Below, piece after piece: positions 50,157 to 59,812 of a stretch of 64,000 nt of DNA. Each line of letters opens with the position of its first letter. Within the stretch, counting starts at the first letter, position 1. This DNA is from Microvirga vignae (GTDB lineage Bacteria > Pseudomonadota > Alphaproteobacteria > Rhizobiales > Beijerinckiaceae), in NCBI RefSeq assembly GCF_001017175.1, contig NZ_LCYG01000023.1, positions 62,001-126,000 on the forward strand, given 5' to 3'. The position numbers were made by a program, and so were the translations under genes. Below the pieces are notes generated by a model, which saw only the letters and a program-made list of their open reading frames with translations, was not told the DNA's origin and did not search any database.

Positions 50157-50735
50157 ATGAGGCAGCCATCGGGCGAGGGAGACCACCCCCGGACCGAGCG
50201 AGACGATCCCCGCTCCACGATGGGAACTGGCCGGGCCCCGAAGGCCATGGGCCGCGCCCTGCGCGAGACCCGTGAGGCCTGGCCCGGCCTGAGCACCTAC
50301 GAGCGTTTCGAGCAGGTCGTTTCGCTCGTGCTGACCAGCCTCATCGGGCTGGTGATCGCGGCCGCAGTGATCCACCTGAGCTTCCGCATCCTCATGCTGG
50401 TGCTGTCTGGACTTCTCGACCCGACGGAGACGGGCGTGTTCCAGGCGGTCTTCGGCATGATCTTCACGGTGCTGATCGCCCTGGAGTTCAACCATTCGAT
50501 CATCAGCGTCCTTCATCGCAAGGAAAGCATCGTGCAGGTGCGCACCGTGGTGCTGATCGCCCTCCTGGCGCTGGTGCGCAAATTCATCATCCTGGATGCG
50601 AGCAAGACCGACCCGCTCACCATCGTCGGGCTGGCCGCGGCAATCCTGGCACTCGGCTCGGTCCATTGGCTCGTGCGCGACCAGGACAGGAAGGATGCCA
50701 CCAAGCAGGATCAGCCCCGAGGGACTGCCGACTAG
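50157..50735 (+). CDS. psiE: PsiE-family membrane protein
   Basis: Phosphate-starvation-inducible PsiE family; inner-membrane protein of unclear function, regularly found in stress-tolerance islands. The chosen start at 50157 gives 192 residues; a start at 50220 is possible. Four hydrophobic helices are seen: VVSLVLTSLIGLVIAAAVIH, GVFQAVFGMIFTVLIALEFN, TVVLIALLALVRKFII and TIVGLAAAILALGSVHWLV. The conserved EFNHSI segment and the VLHRKESIVQVRTVVLIALL loop match the family. Confidence 0.88.
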   Translation: MRQPSGEGDHPRTERDDPRSTMGTGRAPKAMGRALRETREAWPGLSTYERFEQVVSLVLTSLIGLVIAAAVIHLSFRILMLVLSGLLDPTETGVFQAVFGMIFTVLIALEFNHSIISVLHRKESIVQVRTVVLIALLALVRKFIILDASKTDPLTIVGLAAAILALGSVHWLVRDQDRKDATKQDQPRGTAD

Positions 50736-50808
50736 GCCGGAGCAGCTCCAGAATTTCAGTGCGGCCACCCGGCCCGATCATCTCATACTGTGAGAAGTAA
50801 GGTTTCCC

Positions 50809-52515
50809 ATGGCCGCCATTGATCCCCGCGACGAGCAGATGTTTCCGAAATTTGGGACCGCGGACATCGGCCGCCTGCGCCGCTTCGGTGAGGTCCGACG
50901 TCATGCGGCAGGTGTGCCGCTCTTTGTCACCGGCGATGTTGCCCCGGGCATGTTCGTCCTCATCAATGGCTCGGTCAGGGTCACCCAACGTGACCCATGG
51001 GGGCGTCTGTCCCCCATCGTTGAACTGGGACCCGGCGACTTCGTCGCCGAGGTGGGGCAGTTGTCAGGCCGGCCAGCGCTGGTCGATGTTCATGCCATCG
51101 TCGATGTGGAGGCGCTGCTCATCCCGCCCGAAAACCTGCGGGCCTTGATGATTGCCGAACCCGCACTGGGCGACAGGATCATGCGGGCGCTCATTCTCAG
51201 GCGCGTTGTGCTGATCGAGACGGGCGCAGGCGGCCCGGTCCTGATCGGTCATGAAACCGATCCCGACGTGGTCCGTCTGCAAGGCTTCATGGTCCGCAAC
51301 GGCTATCCATGCCAGGTGCTCGATCCCGCCCGCGACCGTGACGCGGCGACCCTCATCGAGCGCTACACGCCGGATCCGAAGGATCGGCCTCTCGCCGTTT
51401 GTCCCAGGGGAATGATTCTGAAAAATCCGTCCGAGCGCGATCTGGCGCAGGCACTCGGCTTGGTGCCCATCGATGCTCCGGATCGAACCTATGACGTCGT
51501 GATCGTCGGCGCGGGGCCTGCCGGTCTCTCGGCGGCAGTTTACGCTGCGTCGGAGGGGTTGTCTGTCATTGTCCTGGATGCGGTCGCCTTTGGCGGCCAG
51601 GCGGGCGAGAGCGCCCGAATCGAGAACTATCTGGGGTTTCCAACCGGCATCCCCGGCCGCGAGCTCGCGGCGCGGGCTTTCGTCCAGGCGCAGAAATTTG
51701 GTGCCGAGATGGTGATCCCGGCCGAAGCCGTCGGCCTCGATTGCTCGCAAATGCCGTATGGGATTCAACTCGCTGACGGCCGGCGGGTCAAAGGCTCCAC
51801 GGTGGTCGTGGCCTCGGGCGCCCACTATCGGCGGCCTGACATTCCTCGCCTGCGGGAGTTCGAGGGGCGCGGCGTGTGGTATTGGGCCTCGCCCATCGAA
51901 GCGCGCCTGTGCCGGAACGAGGAGGTTGCCCTTGTGGGCGGCGGCAACTCTGCCGGGCAAGCGGCGGTGTTTCTAAGGGACTTTGCCGCGAAGGTGTGGA
52001 TGTTGGTCCGTGGACCCAATCTCGCTGAGAGCATGTCGCAATACCTGATTGACAGGATTGCGGCTGCGGACAATATCGAAGTGCTGACCGAAACCGAGAT
52101 CACCGTCCTCTCGGGTTCGCCCGAAGGGCAACTTGAGTGCATCCGGTGGCGCAACCGCGTCACCGGCGCGGAGACGGAGAAGCCAATCCGCAACGTTTTC
52201 ATCTTCATCGGCGCAGATCCGGCAACGGGCTGGCTCAAGGGCTGCGGCGTGGGCTTGGACGCCAACGGCTTCGTTCGCACAGGTGCGGCTCTCCCGGCCA
52301 CCGGCATGATGGAAAAAAGCGGTCCAAGACGCCCCTTTCCGCTGGAAGCGGAAGTCGCCAATGTGTTCGCGGTCGGTGATGTTCGGGCGGGATCAGTTAA
52401 GCGCGTCGGTGCCGCAATTGGTGAGGGAGCGGCGGCGGTAGCTCAGATCCACACCGTTCTCTCAAATGCATCTGTGCCGCCGCCTGCGGCAAGGGAGCGG
52501 AGAGCGCGAAGCTGA
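50809..52515 (+). CDS. cNMP-binding domain fused to thioredoxin-reductase-like flavoprotein
   Basis: 568 residues in three parts: a cyclic-nucleotide-binding-like domain (about 15-135, VPLFVTGDVAPGMFVLINGS), a short thioredoxin/glutaredoxin-like section (about 140-220), and a TrxB-type FAD/NAD(P) oxidoreductase from about 228 (DVVIVGAGPAGLSAAVYAAS; LVGGGNSAGQAAVFL; VFAVGDVRAGSVKR). Where TrxB has its redox CxxC, this protein reads GVWYWASPIEARLC, so the active-site disulfide is absent. It therefore is not a classical thioredoxin reductase. Electron acceptor unknown. Last clear gene of the proteostasis island. Confidence 0.88.
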   Translation: MAAIDPRDEQMFPKFGTADIGRLRRFGEVRRHAAGVPLFVTGDVAPGMFVLINGSVRVTQRDPWGRLSPIVELGPGDFVAEVGQLSGRPALVDVHAIVDVEALLIPPENLRALMIAEPALGDRIMRALILRRVVLIETGAGGPVLIGHETDPDVVRLQGFMVRNGYPCQVLDPARDRDAATLIERYTPDPKDRPLAVCPRGMILKNPSERDLAQALGLVPIDAPDRTYDVVIVGAGPAGLSAAVYAASEGLSVIVLDAVAFGGQAGESARIENYLGFPTGIPGRELAARAFVQAQKFGAEMVIPAEAVGLDCSQMPYGIQLADGRRVKGSTVVVASGAHYRRPDIPRLREFEGRGVWYWASPIEARLCRNEEVALVGGGNSAGQAAVFLRDFAAKVWMLVRGPNLAESMSQYLIDRIAAADNIEVLTETEITVLSGSPEGQLECIRWRNRVTGAETEKPIRNVFIFIGADPATGWLKGCGVGLDANGFVRTGAALPATGMMEKSGPRRPFPLEAEVANVFAVGDVRAGSVKRVGAAIGEGAAAVAQIHTVLSNASVPPPAARERRARS

Positions 52516-52585
52516 TGAACGCCAGCTTGCCCCAGCTAATCACACAGGCACACTTGCCGGGCCCTTGTGAATATGTCCAAAGGCC

Positions 52586-53389
52586 TCAAACGAGACCATT
52601 GCGGCGCGTTTTATGGCGCTCCTCGATCAGGGGACGGCAAGTCTGCTCGATGGCCTTCACCGCCAGATCAAGCCGCCTCCTGAGAGTGTCACCGTCCCCT
52701 TCGCCCCAGCCAATCGCCGCTTCCCATTGGTTGCGCCTCGCTTTCTCCGAGCCCGTCGGCTCCTGGCCGTAGGTGCGGATCAGGTTGTGGGCCGAGTCGA
52801 TGACCTCGCTGTGAATGGCCCGGATCTCCTCGAAGGGCCGGGCGGCCTCCTCCCCAAAATAGGCCATGAAGCGGTACCGACTCGCTTGGAGCTCGGAAAA
52901 CACTTGGCTCTCCTTGGTCAGGCGGTCGACGGGCGTGAAGATCTCGCCCAGTTCAAGCTCCTCGTCCGGTCCCGCTCCGGGTCGATCATCCTCCCCACCG
53001 TCGTTGTCATCCGAAGCGGGAAAGCGCGCCCATGTTAGGATGTCCCTGGCCCGGTAGAACCCCGCTAGCACCTCCTCGGCGAGCTCAGTCTTGCGCCGGC
53101 CGACCATCTCGGTCCGCCAGGCATTGAGCCCGCGGACGCCGGCCCAACCGGCGACGACGGCTGCTAGGCCTGTCATGAGATTGGCCAGCGCCGAGATCCA
53201 GTCAGGCGACAAGATCGCCTCCGTCAGGGACGAGAAAGAGGTGGCTCCGAAGCCGCTTCGGCGCGACACCTCCAGTTGCCCCAGAGCTAGATGGCGTGGG
53301 ATGGGAGCCGGGCAAGCCGCCAGACTGCCGGAGACCGCGAAAGCAACAACGTCACAGGACGGTCTGCCGGCCTCTTCTGAGTGAAGCAC
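52586..53389 (-). CDS. Hypothetical membrane-anchored protein
   Basis: 267 residues as an open frame; the first ~60 may not be translated. One clear hydrophobic helix (ALANLMTGLAAVVAGWAGVR) is followed by a cytosolic helical domain: RRKTELAEEVLAGFYRARDI, an acidic loop, ASRYRFMAYFGEEAARPFEE, IRAIHSEVIDSAHNLIRTYG and EQTCRPLIEERHK. Similar membrane-tethered helical proteins of unknown function are common in this order. Convergent with the island's last gene, co-directional with the AraC regulator. Confidence 0.6.
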   Translation of the reverse strand: MLHSEEAGRPSCDVVAFAVSGSLAACPAPIPRHLALGQLEVSRRSGFGATSFSSLTEAILSPDWISALANLMTGLAAVVAGWAGVRGLNAWRTEMVGRRKTELAEEVLAGFYRARDILTWARFPASDDNDGGEDDRPGAGPDEELELGEIFTPVDRLTKESQVFSELQASRYRFMAYFGEEAARPFEEIRAIHSEVIDSAHNLIRTYGQEPTGSEKARRNQWEAAIGWGEGDGDTLRRRLDLAVKAIEQTCRPLIEERHKTRRNGLV

Positions 53390-53404
53390 CAGCTTGCAAA
53401 AGAA

Positions 53405-54364
53405 TCACTTTTGCTTCTTGAGCCTGCGGAATTCACTTGGGAGAACACCGTACGCCGTTTTGAAACGGCGGCCGAAGTGGGTCATGTCCGAAAAGCCCCA
53501 GCCGGCTGCAATCTCAGTCACGGTTCGATGGGCCTGGAGCGGGTCCTTGAGAGCTCTGTGGCAGCGGTCCAGCCGTCGGGACTGGATGAGGCGCGCAATC
53601 GATGTCCCCTCTTGAGCAAGGAGCGCGTTCGCGTACCGCACGCTCACGCCGGCGGCGGCGGCAACTATTTCGGCATCGAGCCGGGGATCGGCGAGACGCG
53701 CCTCTATGGCGGTACGCACATTCATCAGGGCCGATGCCTTGGCCGACGAGAGATACGGCCTTGGCCTCTCCTGCATCTTTGCCAGCGAAATGGCCACCAA
53801 GTCGAGCGTCTGGTCTTTAACCGTCTCCGTAGCTGCCTTGCCTAATTTACCCGCGTAATCCGGCAGCATCGCCAAGAACCCTGAGGCCAGGCTGTGTTCC
53901 GCCTCGATTGGTTTCATGGATCGAATGATCATATCTGCTGTTTTGCCGACACGCGCCTCCAAGGCTCGTCTAGGTGTCTTAAGAACCAGCAACTTCGCGC
54001 CCGTGGAAAACGATCCTTCATAGGGCAAGAGCGGGTCGAGCAGCGTCAGATCGCCGGCCTCCATGACAACCTCGCGGCCAGCCTGCTCCAACACGAGTTG
54101 CCCTGACATCAAGCGGCAGACAAAAAGCTCATCCGTCCGCATCTGATCACAATGGCGCCGCGTGTGAAAGACCTTCATGGGCGAGCTCTCGAAACGGACA
54201 AGCCCAAGCTCCGCCAGGGAACCCGATTGCATTTCGGCTTGGAAGCTGTAGCGGCACTCGGGCTTGGAGTCATGGGCGATGAGATTTCTGCACGCAACGC
54301 TGTGCCAATAATCAAATCGGTCGCGCGGGTGAACTGCGTTCGTCGAGAACAGCGTTTCCATCAT
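53405..54364 (-). CDS. AraC-family transcriptional regulator
   Basis: 319 residues. The N-terminal sensing domain is of the AraC_binding_2 type (RDRFDYWHSVACRNLI, with MEAGDLTLLDPLLPYEGSFS). The C-terminal double HTH runs from about 215: AEIVAAAAGVSVRYANALLA, then TVTEIAAGWGFSDMTHFGRR with FKTAYGVLPSEFRR. Typical members respond to small aromatic or lipid effectors and activate adjacent genes. The target is unknown; the gene immediately downstream on the same strand is the hypothetical membrane protein. Confidence 0.9.
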   Translation of the reverse strand: MMETLFSTNAVHPRDRFDYWHSVACRNLIAHDSKPECRYSFQAEMQSGSLAELGLVRFESSPMKVFHTRRHCDQMRTDELFVCRLMSGQLVLEQAGREVVMEAGDLTLLDPLLPYEGSFSTGAKLLVLKTPRRALEARVGKTADMIIRSMKPIEAEHSLASGFLAMLPDYAGKLGKAATETVKDQTLDLVAISLAKMQERPRPYLSSAKASALMNVRTAIEARLADPRLDAEIVAAAAGVSVRYANALLAQEGTSIARLIQSRRLDRCHRALKDPLQAHRTVTEIAAGWGFSDMTHFGRRFKTAYGVLPSEFRRLKKQK

Positions 54365-54568
54365 CTAAATCCCAGCGTCGTGTTGAATTGGCCGAGAGGT
54401 TGTTCCTGTCCAGCCGATCCTTGCAGTGCGCCCACAAGTATAAGCCAACGCTGCTATCATCCTACACCAAGGGTAAGTTGAAAAGCCATGAATAGCCGCA
54501 GTTTCACCCTTTTCGATCCGTCTCCCCGTGCCGTCATGAAACATAGAACCTTGTGAATCGATCCACCC

Positions 54569-54820
54569 ATGTCTTCCCGTTACTATTTCAATCTGACCGA
54601 CGGGAATCAGATTATCTGTGACGACGAGGGTCTCCAGCTCGCAGACATCAATACAGCCGTCGGCTATGCCACCAAGGCGATCGAGGAACTCAGGGCAGAG
54701 GCCCCGTCGCCTTCGGAAGAGTGGCTCGGCTGGAGAATGGAGATCACCAACGGCACCGGTGAGGTGGTCTGGGTGATTCCCTTGGAACCATGGCCCTTGA
54801 GGGCGTGCTCTTTGCATTAG
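54569..54820 (+). CDS. DUF6894-family small protein
   Basis: 83 residues. SSRYYFNLTDGNQIICDDEG, then the helical ADINTAVGYATKAIEELRAE, then WRMEITNGTGEVVWVIPL. This beta-alpha-beta pattern is that of DUF6894, abundant in Rhizobiales and Methylobacteriaceae. Function unknown. The last ten residues after IPLEP deviate from the family, so the end may be altered. Confidence 0.75.
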   Translation: MSSRYYFNLTDGNQIICDDEGLQLADINTAVGYATKAIEELRAEAPSPSEEWLGWRMEITNGTGEVVWVIPLEPWPLRACSLH

Positions 54821-54984
54821 AAGAGCCGCCCTCACTCCCGTGCGGTATCAAGGGCGTCTCGGATGCCCCTGCTTTCAACTTGCTGGTTGCTACAGAGACA
54901 TACTGCTCAATCAGGCTCCGAAAACTTAAGGCGCCAGGCTGCCAAAGCTCAGGCCCCAAAGCAATATCCAGTCAGCAATACGAT

Positions 54985-55314
54985 ATGAAAAGAATCGCTT
55001 TGGCTCTTTCGGCAGCCCCTATCCTAGGAGCGTGTACTGATAATGGGCAGTCTTATTATTTGGAGTCTCTCCACTTAGAAAAAGACTACGTCGCCTGCAA
55101 AAGCCGCGACCTCATCAAATTGATTGCCCGCAACTATGGAAAGCCCAAGGAGTTCGATGAACTCGTAAGGATGGGCTTGGAAGACAAAAACTGCCGTGTA
55201 TTTAGAGCTGGAGAGAAGGTTATGGTTTCCATCAACAAACAGTTTGGACGAATAGAAACAATCAATGATCATGCTTCCGGAGAACATTACGCTACATTTG
55301 ACCCGGTTGATTAG
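54985..55314 (+). CDS. Small putative lipoprotein
   Basis: The start is the ATG at 54985. A short signal sequence, MKRIALALSAAPILGAC, ends in the lipobox LGAC, so the mature protein would be lipid-anchored at Cys17. The remaining ~90 residues (VACKSRDLIKLIARNYGKPK, CRVFRAGEKVMVSI) have two Cys that could pair. No family recognised. The gene is more AT-rich than its neighbours, hinting at recent acquisition. Confidence 0.6.
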   Translation: MKRIALALSAAPILGACTDNGQSYYLESLHLEKDYVACKSRDLIKLIARNYGKPKEFDELVRMGLEDKNCRVFRAGEKVMVSINKQFGRIETINDHASGEHYATFDPVD

Positions 55315-55457
55315 AATTTTCCGTCTGAATTATCGGGCTATTCTGGTTCCAGTGAACTAAGCCCCGCAACGGAGGCGTAATACTCATCAGATTTCACCGA
55401 AGATGCTGCTGGGAATGCCTTTTCGACACTGCTCCTAACCTTCCGGTCAACAAAGTA

Positions 55458-57812
55458 ATGGCCCTTGATCCCCGCACCTTAGGCGCTGCATTCGTGCTGC
55501 TTTCGGCCATGCTCGGAGTGCTTTTGCTCTTCGCTTGGATGCATAACCGGAAGGTCCATTCGCTGGCATGGTGGGGGGCCACCTTCAGCCTGTTTGCTAT
55601 CGGGATTGGTATGGCAAACCTCGGACGAGGGGCACCGGGCTATTTCGCGTTGCTCGTTGCGAATGCTTTGGTGGCGCTCGCCTATGGCGTTCTGTACGCG
55701 GGCTGCCGGACCTTCAATGTCCGCACAAGCTGGCCTTCCGCCATCATCTGTGGCGCTGTCGCCTGGATTGCTGTTTTCCCCATCATTCACGAGACGGCAA
55801 ATGCCAGGCTTCTGCTTCTGTCGCTGATTGCCGGCGGGTACGCGGCCCTGTCTGCCTGGGAGCTTTGGAGGCATGCTCCGCAGCGTCTGACGTCACAAAA
55901 GGTGGCCGTCATCCTTCTGTTCGCCTTGGCTGCCTTCAATCTCGTTCGCGGACTGCTTGGGCCGAAACTGACCTCGATCGTCTGGATAGATGCGTTTGCC
56001 AACAGATGGTCAGCGGAGATGGCGCTGGTGCTGGTGGTCTATGCCCCTGCCCTGGCCTTTGTCTTCCTGTCCATGGCCAAGGAGCGCATCGAGTTCGACT
56101 ACAAGAAGGCTGAACAGGCCTTGCGCGAGAGCGAGGAGCATTACCGCTATTTGGTCGAGCTGAGTCCCCATATCCCCTGGGCTGCCGACTCACACGGACA
56201 CATTATTGATGCATCCACACGGTGGTTCGAGCTGACGGGCACGCCTGTAGAAGAGGCGCTTGGTTCGGGTTGGATCAGGTTGCTCCATCCCGACGACTTC
56301 GTGCATGCGCGGCAACGATGGCAACATTCCGTAGCGACCGGCGAGCCTTTTGATACGGAATACCGGGTACGCCGGGCCGAGGGGAGTTATCGCTGGTTCC
56401 GGGCCCGGGCGGCCGCCCGGCACAACCCGGACGGAACTGTGCTTCGCTGGTATGGAACCCTGGAGGACATCCACGACAGGAAACTCGCGGAGGAGCATCT
56501 CCGCTGGGTAGCCTATCACGACGATCTGACTGGATTGCCCAACCGCAGGCTCTTTCGGGAGCGCCTCCAGCAAGCGCTCGACCATGCCGATCGGACGGGA
56601 GATCAGGTCGGCCTGCTGATCCTAGATCTGGATGATTTCAAGCAGATCAACGACCGGTTTGGGCACGATGCCGGTGACAGGCTTCTGAGAGCATTTGGCG
56701 AACGGCTGGCTCGCCTCGTGCCTCCGGGGTCCACCGTTACCCGCTTAGGCGGCGACGAGTTCGCCGTCATCGTAACCGACATCGGCGGCGAGGCGGAGGT
56801 CGCGGCGACGGCCGGAGCCATTCAGACCGGCATGCTGGAACCTCTCAGGCTCAGCACCGGAGCACAAGAGTGCCGCACCAGCATCGGAGGCGCTGTCTCC
56901 GGCGGACCTAGTACCAGTGCGGAAGACTTACTGAAACGGGCAGATCTGGCGCTCTATAGCTGTAAGGTGGCGGGACCTGGCGCAGCCATGATGTTCAGAC
57001 CGGTCATGCGCGAAGAGGCCCAGAAAACCGCGTCGGCTATGGAAGTCGCCCGCAAAGCGCTGGCGCTCGACTGGATCGTGCCGTTCTACCAGCCGAAGGT
57101 GGCGCTGGGGTCGGGCGCCCTGGTCGGTTTCGAAGCGCTCCTGCGCTGGCACCACCCTCGCCTGGGCCTCCAAACTCCCGAGACGCTGGCACCCGCCTTC
57201 GGCGACACGGAGCTCGGCACGGCGATAGGCGAGCACATGCTCTCTCGTGTGCTCGCCGACATGCGCCGCTGGCTCGATGCGGGGCTCGATTGCAGGCGGA
57301 TTGCGATCAATGCCTCGCCCGCCGAGTTCCGCCGCGACACCTATGCCGAACGGGTACTCGAGCTTCTCCACCAGGCAGATGTGCCACCGCGCTATCTTGA
57401 GGTTGAGGTGATCGAAAGTGTGCTCCTCGACCGCAGCGCCGCGAATGTCGAACGGACGCTCCGCACCTTGAGCACAGCAGGCGTGACAATTGCATTGGAC
57501 GACTTCGGCACGGGCTATGCCTCGCTTACACATCTCAAGCGGTTTCCGGTAGACGTGATCAAGATTGACCGCTCATTCATCAGCGACATGGAGAGCGATG
57601 CGGACAATGCCGCGATTGTCCAAGCGGTGCAAAGCCTCGGTCACAATCTCGGCATCGCGGTGGTGGCTGAAGGGGTGGAGAACGCTGCCCAAGCATCGCT
57701 CCTGCGATTGTCTGGCTGTGATGTCGGGCAAGGCTATCACTTCGGACGCCCCATGCCTGCCAGAGACATCCCGCAGTTCGTCGCTGCATGGACGCCCGGT
57801 ACTCTCCCTTAG
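55458..57812 (+). CDS. Bifunctional GGDEF/EAL protein with PAS sensor
   Basis: 784 residues acting on cyclic di-GMP. Seven or so N-terminal transmembrane helices (to about residue 210) resemble a 7TM sensor. A PAS/PAC domain follows (about 225-350, ESEEHYRYLVELSPHIPWAA). The cyclase domain has an intact GGDEF at 431-435, and the phosphodiesterase domain an intact EAL at 559-561 (GFEALLRW), with DDFGTGYASLTHLKRFPVD and EGVENAAQ. Both motifs are intact, so either activity is possible. It may link membrane or redox input to biofilm/motility control. Monocistronic. Confidence 0.93.
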   Translation: MALDPRTLGAAFVLLSAMLGVLLLFAWMHNRKVHSLAWWGATFSLFAIGIGMANLGRGAPGYFALLVANALVALAYGVLYAGCRTFNVRTSWPSAIICGAVAWIAVFPIIHETANARLLLLSLIAGGYAALSAWELWRHAPQRLTSQKVAVILLFALAAFNLVRGLLGPKLTSIVWIDAFANRWSAEMALVLVVYAPALAFVFLSMAKERIEFDYKKAEQALRESEEHYRYLVELSPHIPWAADSHGHIIDASTRWFELTGTPVEEALGSGWIRLLHPDDFVHARQRWQHSVATGEPFDTEYRVRRAEGSYRWFRARAAARHNPDGTVLRWYGTLEDIHDRKLAEEHLRWVAYHDDLTGLPNRRLFRERLQQALDHADRTGDQVGLLILDLDDFKQINDRFGHDAGDRLLRAFGERLARLVPPGSTVTRLGGDEFAVIVTDIGGEAEVAATAGAIQTGMLEPLRLSTGAQECRTSIGGAVSGGPSTSAEDLLKRADLALYSCKVAGPGAAMMFRPVMREEAQKTASAMEVARKALALDWIVPFYQPKVALGSGALVGFEALLRWHHPRLGLQTPETLAPAFGDTELGTAIGEHMLSRVLADMRRWLDAGLDCRRIAINASPAEFRRDTYAERVLELLHQADVPPRYLEVEVIESVLLDRSAANVERTLRTLSTAGVTIALDDFGTGYASLTHLKRFPVDVIKIDRSFISDMESDADNAAIVQAVQSLGHNLGIAVVAEGVENAAQASLLRLSGCDVGQGYHFGRPMPARDIPQFVAAWTPGTLP

Positions 57813-58298
57813 AGCCGCCGGCATGCGCGGATGCACCGATTGCGGTGCATTGCTGGGCACCATGTCGGCCTTGTGCAGCCTGAGCAGCCCCCGCTCCTCG
57901 CCAGCCGGACAATGGGGGATCCTCCTCAGGTAGATGAAGACCTGCTCGCTTGTGGATCTCGCGGGCAATCTGCTTGATTGTTTTACCGCGCACGAAGAGC
58001 TCGCGCCGGATCCGTGCAATCGTGTCCGCGCCCTTCATCCCCTGCCACCCATCCTGACCCAGGACAGGCAGCTTGCGTGCCTGACAGCCGCAGGGGTCAA
58101 TTTGGGGTACGCCGAAACACAATCTCGTTCCAGGACATGCCGTGGGCGCGGTCCTTGACCCTTCCGATCACTAATTCCACCGTATCGTGAGCACAGATTC
58201 AGAGGATGGTGAGCAGCCGTTTCAGGTGATCTTGAGCGCCTTTCACGAGCACTGGGACGCTTCGGCCGACAATCCCCTCTGGTCTTCGCCCCAGAATG
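57813..58298. other. Spacer with an insertion-sequence fragment
   Basis: About 485 bases without an intact gene. It contains the IS21-like fragment listed separately (57955-58115). The rest shows no supported feature. Confidence 0.4.
57955..58115 (-). mobile_element. IS21-family fragment (istA 5' end and terminus)
   Basis: On the minus strand, from the ATG at 58038, 28 codons (MKGADTIARIRRELFVRGKT, then IKQIAREI) match the start of IS21-type transposase IstA. The similarity then stops abruptly. About 75 bases upstream, TTTCGGCGTACCCC and AAATTGACCCCTG resemble an IS21 terminus. Only the left end of the element survives; no istB is seen. Confidence 0.6.
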
Positions 58299-58928
58299 CT
58301 ATCTGGTTTCCCGAAGAACGCGGGAGCCGACGCGGTTGTCCACCGGCCTCACCATCTCCATTGGGTCCCCGCGGGTCGGCGCCTTCGCCACGTTGTCGGC
58401 AACAAGCTTTAGCTGCTGATACCAGTCCAACAGGTTGATCAAAGGATGCTGGTTCACGATCGCGGCCATGTCGCCGGAAATGGTTGTCTTGCCGGCGAGC
58501 CGGAACTGGCGCGCCAGCCGCTCCGCCGTGTCGAACAGGTGCTCGTGCCCTTTCCTGGTTCCGAAAATCGCGGCGACTTCCTTGAAGAGCTGACGCCTGC
58601 GGCGGGAGCGCTCCTCAGGCGCCAGGGGCCAATCGTCATAGTAGCCTTGCTCGATCCGTTTCCGAACCTCCCAATAGAGACCAAGCCTTGGCTCAGTGGG
58701 GGCGAGCCCGTAGATGTTGTACGGGTTGGCGCCGAGAACGCTGGTGCCGGACGGGAAATCATACTGGACAGCGGCGACGAACTCGGCCTCCTCGCGCGTG
58801 CCAGCTTCAACGACTACCGACGACGTACCGCAGTTCTTCGGCAGGAGAAAGTGGACACGGAATTCCAACCTGGTCTCCACACGTGTGAGCACAGCTTCAA
58901 AACCAGACTTCGTTCGCCCCTTTGCCAC
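58299..58928 (-). CDS. Hypothetical protein (209 aa)
   Basis: A soluble, basic protein with no recognised family. Visible segments: EFRVHFLLPKNCGTSSVVVE, a helical EEAEFVAAVQYDF, YWEVRKRIEQGYYDDWPLAP, and EHLFDTAERLARQFRLAG. Codon usage at third positions looks moderately G/C-rich, so it is probably genuine. It sits between an IS21 scrap and a DUF2267 gene and may be part of the accessory flank. Confidence 0.5.
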   Translation of the reverse strand: MAKGRTKSGFEAVLTRVETRLEFRVHFLLPKNCGTSSVVVEAGTREEAEFVAAVQYDFPSGTSVLGANPYNIYGLAPTEPRLGLYWEVRKRIEQGYYDDWPLAPEERSRRRRQLFKEVAAIFGTRKGHEHLFDTAERLARQFRLAGKTTISGDMAAIVNQHPLINLLDWYQQLKLVADNVAKAPTRGDPMEMVRPVDNRVGSRVLRETR

Positions 58929-59299
58929 CGTCTGCCGCTCCGATCCTGCCGCCCATGGATTGGCGGCGGCAAGCCGGCGGCGCGGCAGGATGCAAGGTCA
59001 TGAGAAGATGCCGCTGCGACGCCCCTTTACGCCAGGACGAGCACCTTGTTGAGCGAGTCTCCTTCCGTGTCTCCCGACCAATCGCAGAGTCCTAGTGATC
59101 ACTCTGCGACGGCTCCAGGCCTGCGGAACCCTGACCACAGTGTCTCTCAGCCGGATGATTGGGAGTTTCCTCTCCGACCAGGTGTTCTCTCCGGGGCCCG
59201 CATTCTCGCCCGCTCGGCCATAGGTCGTGATCCGCCGCATCTCGGTTGAGCCACTCTGCTTTCACGGGAATACCTACTAGGAGCTCCTGTATTGAGCCG
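58929..59299. other. Spacer with a 9-bp inverted repeat at 59082-59109
   Basis: About 370 bases without a supported gene. TCGCAGAGT and ACTCTGCGA form a perfect 9-base stem around a 10-base loop (59082-59109). It could be an operator or a relic of a mobile element; nothing decides which. Confidence 0.35.
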
Positions 59300-59812
59300 T
59301 CATGTCCGCAGCTTCGCGGCCTGCTCGGGCTGCGCCGTGGCAGGCTGTAGCAGTGTCGGATCGTAATTCTGTTCTCCCAGACTGCGATCATGGGTCCAAA
59401 GCGCTCGGACATCCTCGGGAAGAGCATCCCGCACTTTTCCAAGCTGACCTTCCGGAACATGATGAGACAGCACACTGAATACGGCTTGTGCGGCATCGCG
59501 AGGATTGACGGGCCGAACGGGCCCAATGTTCTCGGCAACACGCGTGAGGAACTCGTCTTCGGAGCGATAGCGCTCGGGTTGCACCTCGGGCCGCCATTGA
59601 TCGTAGTAGATTCCGCGCACTAAAATCGGCAGTTCTGCTCCGAGATGGACGGCGAGCTCCAGCGGAATACGATCGCGCACGGCTCGCAGCACCCCACCCA
59701 GCACATGCCAGGCAACCTGCTTGTCGGGCCCCACGAACTCAGTGATCTCGTTCAGCCAGAGATGGGTGATCTGAAGGGTCTTGTCGAAGACATCGAGTCC
59801 GTTCGCACTCAT
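59300..59812 (-). CDS. DUF2267 domain-containing protein
   Basis: The start is the ATG at 59812. The 170 residues follow the DUF2267 plan: FDKTLQITHLWLNEITEFVG, VAWHVLGGVLRAVRDRIPLE, LAVHLGAELPILVRGIYYDQ, W, then RSEDEFLTRVAENIG. A helical soluble protein of unknown function, often encoded with stress proteins. The last 40 residues are polar and variable. Confidence 0.85.
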   Translation of the reverse strand: MSANGLDVFDKTLQITHLWLNEITEFVGPDKQVAWHVLGGVLRAVRDRIPLELAVHLGAELPILVRGIYYDQWRPEVQPERYRSEDEFLTRVAENIGPVRPVNPRDAAQAVFSVLSHHVPEGQLGKVRDALPEDVRALWTHDRSLGEQNYDPTLLQPATAQPEQAAKLRT

